Shown here piece after piece: positions 7,101 to 8,659 of a stretch of 8,659 nt of DNA. The DNA comes from Saprospirales bacterium (GTDB lineage: Bacteria > Bacteroidota > Bacteroidia > Chitinophagales > Saprospiraceae), in NCBI GenBank assembly GCA_003448025.1, contig DLXL01000273.1, forward strand, positions 638 through 9,296, read 5' to 3'. Each line of letters begins with the position of its first letter. Within the stretch, counting starts at the first letter, position 1. Below the pieces are notes generated by a model. The model had not been told where the DNA came from. It saw only the letters and a list, made by a program, of their open reading frames with translations, and made no database searches. Both the position numbers and the translations under genes were made by a program.

Positions 7101-8633
7101 GGGTTGCTGACTTGCGCAATCACCTCGCTCATGCTGGATGGAACGGGTTCCAGCGGCAACGGCAACTTCTTCTACCAGTGGACCACGCCTAACGGAAACA
7201 TTCTTATTGGCGCCAACGGGTTAACACCAACCATAAGTTCCGGAGGTTCTTACAACTTGCTGGTAACTAATAATGATAATGGCTGCACCTCCACGGATCA
7301 GGTAGTGGTGAATACCAATACCACCCCGCCAACCGTAGCCATTGCAACGCCGGGTGTACTTGGATGCTTACAGCCAACAGTTTCCTTGAACGGCGCAGCC
7401 TCCTCGGGTGGCCCTAATATCCAGTACGAATGGACAACCGTTAACGGCAGCATCGTAAGTGGAACCAATACCAATACCCTGGTGGTTAACAGTGCAGGAA
7501 GTTACACGCTGAATCTGTTGAATACCGTTAACGGCTGTACATCTGCCCAAACGGTTCAGGTAAGTGACAACACTGTCTTGCCTCTGGCTGAAGCAGGCCC
7601 ACCATTCACCCTAACTTGCTCCATCGAACAGGCAACTCTGCAGGGCACCGGCTCCACAGGATCGGTGTATGCTTACGCCTGGACGACTCAGGGTGGCCAA
7701 ATCATTGGAGGCGGTAATTCGCCCAACCCTGTGGTAAATGAACCCGGAACCTATTCCCTTACGGTAACCAATACCAGCACGGGCTGTACTCAAACAGATA
7801 ATGTAGAGGTATTTGTTGAAACGAATGTGCCAACTGATTTCGACTTTGAGGTGAAAAGACCAACCTGTAAAGACAACGATGGTACCATTACTTTCGGACA
7901 AATACAAGGTGGATTTGGACCATACACCTATTCCATTAACGGTGGCCAGACCTTTACCTCTTCTTTGAACTTTGCAGGCCTTACGCCCGGCAGCTATGAA
8001 TTATTGATACAGGATGCCAATGGTTGTGAGTTTGAACAAGATCTGGTGGTGCCTCAGGCTCCGGATCCTGCCATTAATACCGCACCATTGTTCGAAATTC
8101 AACTGGGTGATGAACAGCAGTTAAATGCACAACTGGCGCCGGGCTATCCACTGGCGTTGGTGGAAAGCATTACCTGGACCCCGCTTGACGGGCTCACCTT
8201 TGAAAGTAACAGCATACCAGATCTGCTCAACCCGGTTGCGTTGCCGCTGAAAACCACAGAATACACCGTCACCATTGTAAGCACAGATGGATGTCAGGCC
8301 ACCGACCGCGTATTGATCCGGGTAGACAATCGTCCGCACATCTATATCCCGAATGCCTTCTCTCCGTGGAAAGAAGACGGCGAAAATGATATATTCATGA
8401 TTTTTGCCGACGGGGATCAAATTGAAAAAGTGGATAACTTCCAGATCTTCGATCGTTGGGGAAGTATGGTGTTTACGGATAAAGACTTCCAGCCCAATGA
8501 TCCATCTCACGGCTGGGATGGACGCCATAAAGGTCAATTGCTGGTGCCTGCCGTATTTGTGTATTACGCAGAAATTCGTCTCATCGATGGCCGCGTATTA
8601 CTGTACAAAGGCGATGTGACGCTTGTTAGGTGA
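1092..8633 (+). CDS. Giant T9SS-exported multidomain surface protein (choice-of-anchor L, Calx-beta, SprB repeats, 17 Ig/PKD-like repeats, CHU_C)
   Basis: One uninterrupted 2,513-residue frame. Residues 1-24 are a signal peptide (hydrophobic core LSLLWVAAFSF, cleavage expected after LAA). Residues 25-154 are unassigned and contain C70, C74 and C114. Residues about 155-388 form a choice-of-anchor L domain, recognised by EVFIGGNCF, FVFASEEYCEYVN (259-271), FNDVFGFFISGPGI and IADVGDGVWDSAVFL (369-383). A Calx-beta-like domain follows (about 395-505; NGVDYGP at 443-449 and the VPEGAETV signature). Then come two PKD/Ig-like modules, two SprB-like repeats (about 668-819), 17 tandem Ig/PKD-like repeats (821-2244), another SprB-like repeat, an Ig-like module and the CHU_C sorting domain (2416-2513). 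From known families, it should cross the inner membrane by Sec, then be exported by T9SS and fixed to the cell surface. I infer an adhesin or stalk; no enzyme domain is visible. The ATG at 1092 is supported by the signal peptide directly after it. Candidate Bacteroidota O-glycosylation motifs (D-S/T-hydrophobic) occur at 378-380, 511-513 and 1486-1488. Confidence 0.95.
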   Translation: MSLLTPRTVLSLLWVAAFSFPLAAQQSTQALDALKKRHVITAETAQQTIAFENLVPNETYGLLVPGGEACLVQCMPEISVLTPNTQVLNYNPVTHHLKFVASAATMEFRLDYPCTWDPSNPPRHYVSIMRVGEKKKGAIPGIPDAVLSVSGGSAEDLIKEVFIGGNCFDVTGVTYSGQGDQIGEFTNGITNIGFESGVIMATGGIIVAPGPNDSDGASAGYGIGTPDSDLQGLSSGALFDMANIEFDFTPTQSPLTFEFVFASEEYCEYVNTAFNDVFGFFISGPGINGTQNLAVVPMSNTPITINTINHLTNSGYYVHNTPPSGNNCGTIPPANGPAVQELQYDGYTRKMVAVATVIPCSTYHIKLKIADVGDGVWDSAVFLKAGSFDGGGNASIDWLVDGQTDVDEVTEGCGTVELLIDRVGSNPALPLTVSFTITGTAINGVDYGPIAGSYVIPAGQDQVTVPVNIVNDLVPEGAETVILTLNNPCSCLNPQEILTILDYNPMEPVPDTVVICGPGVATVGVTVDGGVAPYTYQWNTGGTDPTITPFVGSPTTYTVTITDACGKTSTARARVNINQPPVAMLLGPGPQICPGQTAILNINFTGVGPFDFTYNFNGDPQAPITGIIDDPFAWEVNEAGGYQLTGIIDGNGCPGTANGAVVVTPSNLDLTGVPTNVPCSGSPTGSINTSVAGGQGPYNYAWNGPVPIGNVADPTGLVPGNYTVTVTDGFGCTDSQTFPIFSPPAITPSILSVQGVNCYLPAGGAINLNVAGGTPGYTYLWSNAATVQDPANLIVGTYTVTITDMNSCTVTSTATVPGDFAAPTAMTSPPNLLTCSAPAVTLDGTGSSSGPNFGYSWVGSPGNIVSGANTLNPVVNQAGTYILTVQNTNNGCTTTASSTVTANNAPPTALAGPDNTLTCAITNVTLDGTGSSNGGNYTYLWTASGGGNILGGETTPTPIVGATGTYTLVVTNSQNGCTATDFAIVNANLTPPTASVALPGLITCTVSQVTLDGSGSGPAGISYQWETNNGYIVSGQNSPLAVVNEAGDYTLVVTSPINGCTSAETIIVNQNFSAPIAVATSSNDITCISTQATLSALASQMVPTDLFVWSTIDGNFVSGTNTLTPVIDAPGTYSIVITNPGSMCSSQASILVDADNLPPAANAGMPTTLTCTTLTALLGDPLAPTTPNLSYTWTASPGNIVSGQNTPMPTVNQPGTYNLVVSNASNGCSNTATINIPQNITPPNAIVAPGGEINCTTPTILLNGTASSTGPTYIYQWTSASGNGIGAGDNTLTPTIIAPGTYTLMVTNTANGCTNTASTTVTINSNVPVALAAPQGILTCAATAIPVNSTGSTSGPTISYNWGTMNGEILGGNGTPQILVGAPGQYTLVVTNVANNCTASTTIDVTENIIPPIAEAGTGNTLNCTAPSMMLNGTGSSAGPQFGYTWSALSGGNFVSATNIINPQINESGVYQLMVTDVTNGCTTTDTVEILADDNDPVVALSQPQELTCLLTQQVIQSAGSSNGPNFTYQWSGPGLQSNPTDLNATINQPGNYTLVVTNTDNGCTTEETVPVTQNIQAPMADAGPDVLLNCYTPQMVIGGPNNSVGPNYSYFWVDPGGIINGGNSLLNPTVAGGGLYSIIVTDLVNGCTSTDPMIVTTDFESPQANGGPTFQLTCTQATYTLQAVAPVGPNITYEWTTIGGSFVSATNILNPTVNGAGEYFLLVTNTTNGCTSSPTVQITQAADFPIATAGTAPQLTCAVTQLSLNGAGSNSGVGYGITWSTSNGNIVSGGNTLNPVIDAPGTYTITVQNLVNLCQSNSSVVVTQNITPPPINAGPQQTITCDVLSLNLQGTNGAQGQFTYNWLTPDGNIVSGANTLSPLINATGYYELEATNVVNGCTSVASVNVIANQVNPVSAIANPATLTCAVQQITLDAGASSTGDMTYTWSTAGGNILNQSNPLAVVVNEPASYTLTVEDNVNGCTSSVTITVPEDVQPPVASAGADGLLTCAITSLMLDGTGSSGNGNFFYQWTTPNGNILIGANGLTPTISSGGSYNLLVTNNDNGCTSTDQVVVNTNTTPPTVAIATPGVLGCLQPTVSLNGAASSGGPNIQYEWTTVNGSIVSGTNTNTLVVNSAGSYTLNLLNTVNGCTSAQTVQVSDNTVLPLAEAGPPFTLTCSIEQATLQGTGSTGSVYAYAWTTQGGQIIGGGNSPNPVVNEPGTYSLTVTNTSTGCTQTDNVEVFVETNVPTDFDFEVKRPTCKDNDGTITFGQIQGGFGPYTYSINGGQTFTSSLNFAGLTPGSYELLIQDANGCEFEQDLVVPQAPDPAINTAPLFEIQLGDEQQLNAQLAPGYPLALVESITWTPLDGLTFESNSIPDLLNPVALPLKTTEYTVTIVSTDGCQATDRVLIRVDNRPHIYIPNAFSPWKEDGENDIFMIFADGDQIEKVDNFQIFDRWGSMVFTDKDFQPNDPSHGWDGRHKGQLLVPAVFVYYAEIRLIDGRVLLYKGDVTLVR
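1554..2255 (+). other. Choice-of-anchor L domain (residues about 155-388)
   Basis: This module is named for occurring in surface proteins that carry different C-terminal anchors. The recognised blocks are EVFIGGNCFDVTGV (160-173), a Gly-rich ESGVIMATGG segment, FVFASEEYCEYVN (259-271) followed by FNDVFGFFISGPG, and the closing ADVGDGVWDSAVFLKAGSF (370-388). Its molecular role is not known. As the first recognisable folded module after the signal peptide it probably sits at the distal, outward end of the molecule, since the anchor is at the C-terminus. Boundaries are approximate. Confidence 0.88.
3552..7823 (+). repeat. Array of 17 tandem Ig/PKD-like protein repeats, 82-85 residues each
   Basis: Repeats start at residues 821, 905, 990, 1073, 1157, 1241, 1326, 1410, 1495, 1577, 1661, 1744, 1828, 1911, 1994, 2078 and 2162, and the array ends at 2244. 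Each unit has Pro at position 3, Cys at position 15 (usually LTC), often LDGTGSS, then an aromatic-x-Trp motif (usually YxW), a middle block often GNIVSGxNTLxP, the strand GxYxLxVTN, and a second Cys usually as NGCT. The second Cys is always followed by 12 residues before the next unit. Pro, Trp and both Cys are present in all 17. The pattern resembles PKD and Ig-like beta-sandwiches, with a likely internal disulfide. The copies are well diverged in protein and in codon use, so the array appears old and is unlikely to be a recent expansion or an assembly artefact. Unit 9 (82 residues) is the most aberrant and lacks the GNIVSG block. Confidence 0.95.
8337..8630 (+). other. CHU_C / gliding-motility-associated T9SS type B sorting domain (residues 2416-2513)
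   Basis: The final 98 residues match this family: IPNAFSP (2419-2425), FQIFDRWGSMVF (2450-2461), GWDGRHKG (2474-2481), VFVYYAEI (2488-2495), DGRVLLYKGDVTLVR ending at the stop. In known T9SS systems, type B domains direct cargo through the outer-membrane translocon, and many depend on PorP/SprF-family partners. The usual NGDGxND-like segment after FSP is here WKEDGEND (2426-2433), a noticeable departure. The remainder is canonical, so function is probably retained. Confidence 0.93.
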
Positions 8634-8659
8634 GAGTTTTAGTGTTTGAGTGTTTGGGT

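Noticed and set aside
3552..7823. Possible CRISPR array or nucleotide-level satellite repeat.
   Set aside because: The periodicity of about 250 bp is at protein level, in one open frame, with diverged DNA. There are no short identical repeats with unique spacers.

Overview
The window looks like Bacteroidota DNA, most likely from the Saprospiraceae or a related lineage. The evidence is a very large secreted protein that ends in a gliding-motility-associated C-terminal sorting domain (CHU_C, type B signal of the type IX secretion system, T9SS). It also carries choice-of-anchor L and SprB-type modules, has no Shine-Dalgarno sequence before its start, and a Bacteroidota-type -7 element (TAnnTTTG) lies upstream of the neighbouring gene. 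The exact genus cannot be read from this window.

Layout: positions 1-484 (minus strand) hold the N-terminal half of a CorA-family divalent-cation transporter, cut by the window edge. Positions 485-1091 are a divergent intergenic region with a candidate promoter for each gene and an 18-bp perfect palindrome (1010-1027) about 65 bp upstream of the large gene. Positions 1092-8633 are one uninterrupted 2,513-codon gene. The last 26 bases hold nothing I can assign.

The large protein reads in order: signal peptide (1-24); an unassigned Cys-containing N-terminal region (25-154); choice-of-anchor L domain (about 155-388); Calx-beta-like domain (about 395-505); two PKD/Ig-like modules (about 511-666); two SprB-like repeats (about 668-819); a tandem array of 17 Ig/PKD-like repeats of 82-85 residues (821-2244); one more SprB-like repeat (about 2249-2322); an Ig-like module (about 2327-2413); and the CHU_C sorting domain (about 2416-2513). 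It is best read as a T9SS-exported, surface-anchored, rod-like adhesin or stalk protein. The ligand is unknown.

Three features of this protein deserve attention. Residues 575-2254 (1,680 in a row) contain no lysine, arginine or histidine. All 17 repeats keep a Pro3/Cys15/Trp/Cys framework, and the distance from the second Cys of one repeat to the first Cys of the next is always 27 residues, so all length variation falls inside the Cys pair. The normally conserved NGDGxND-type motif of the sorting domain is altered. The two genes are divergent, and nothing in the sequence suggests they work together.
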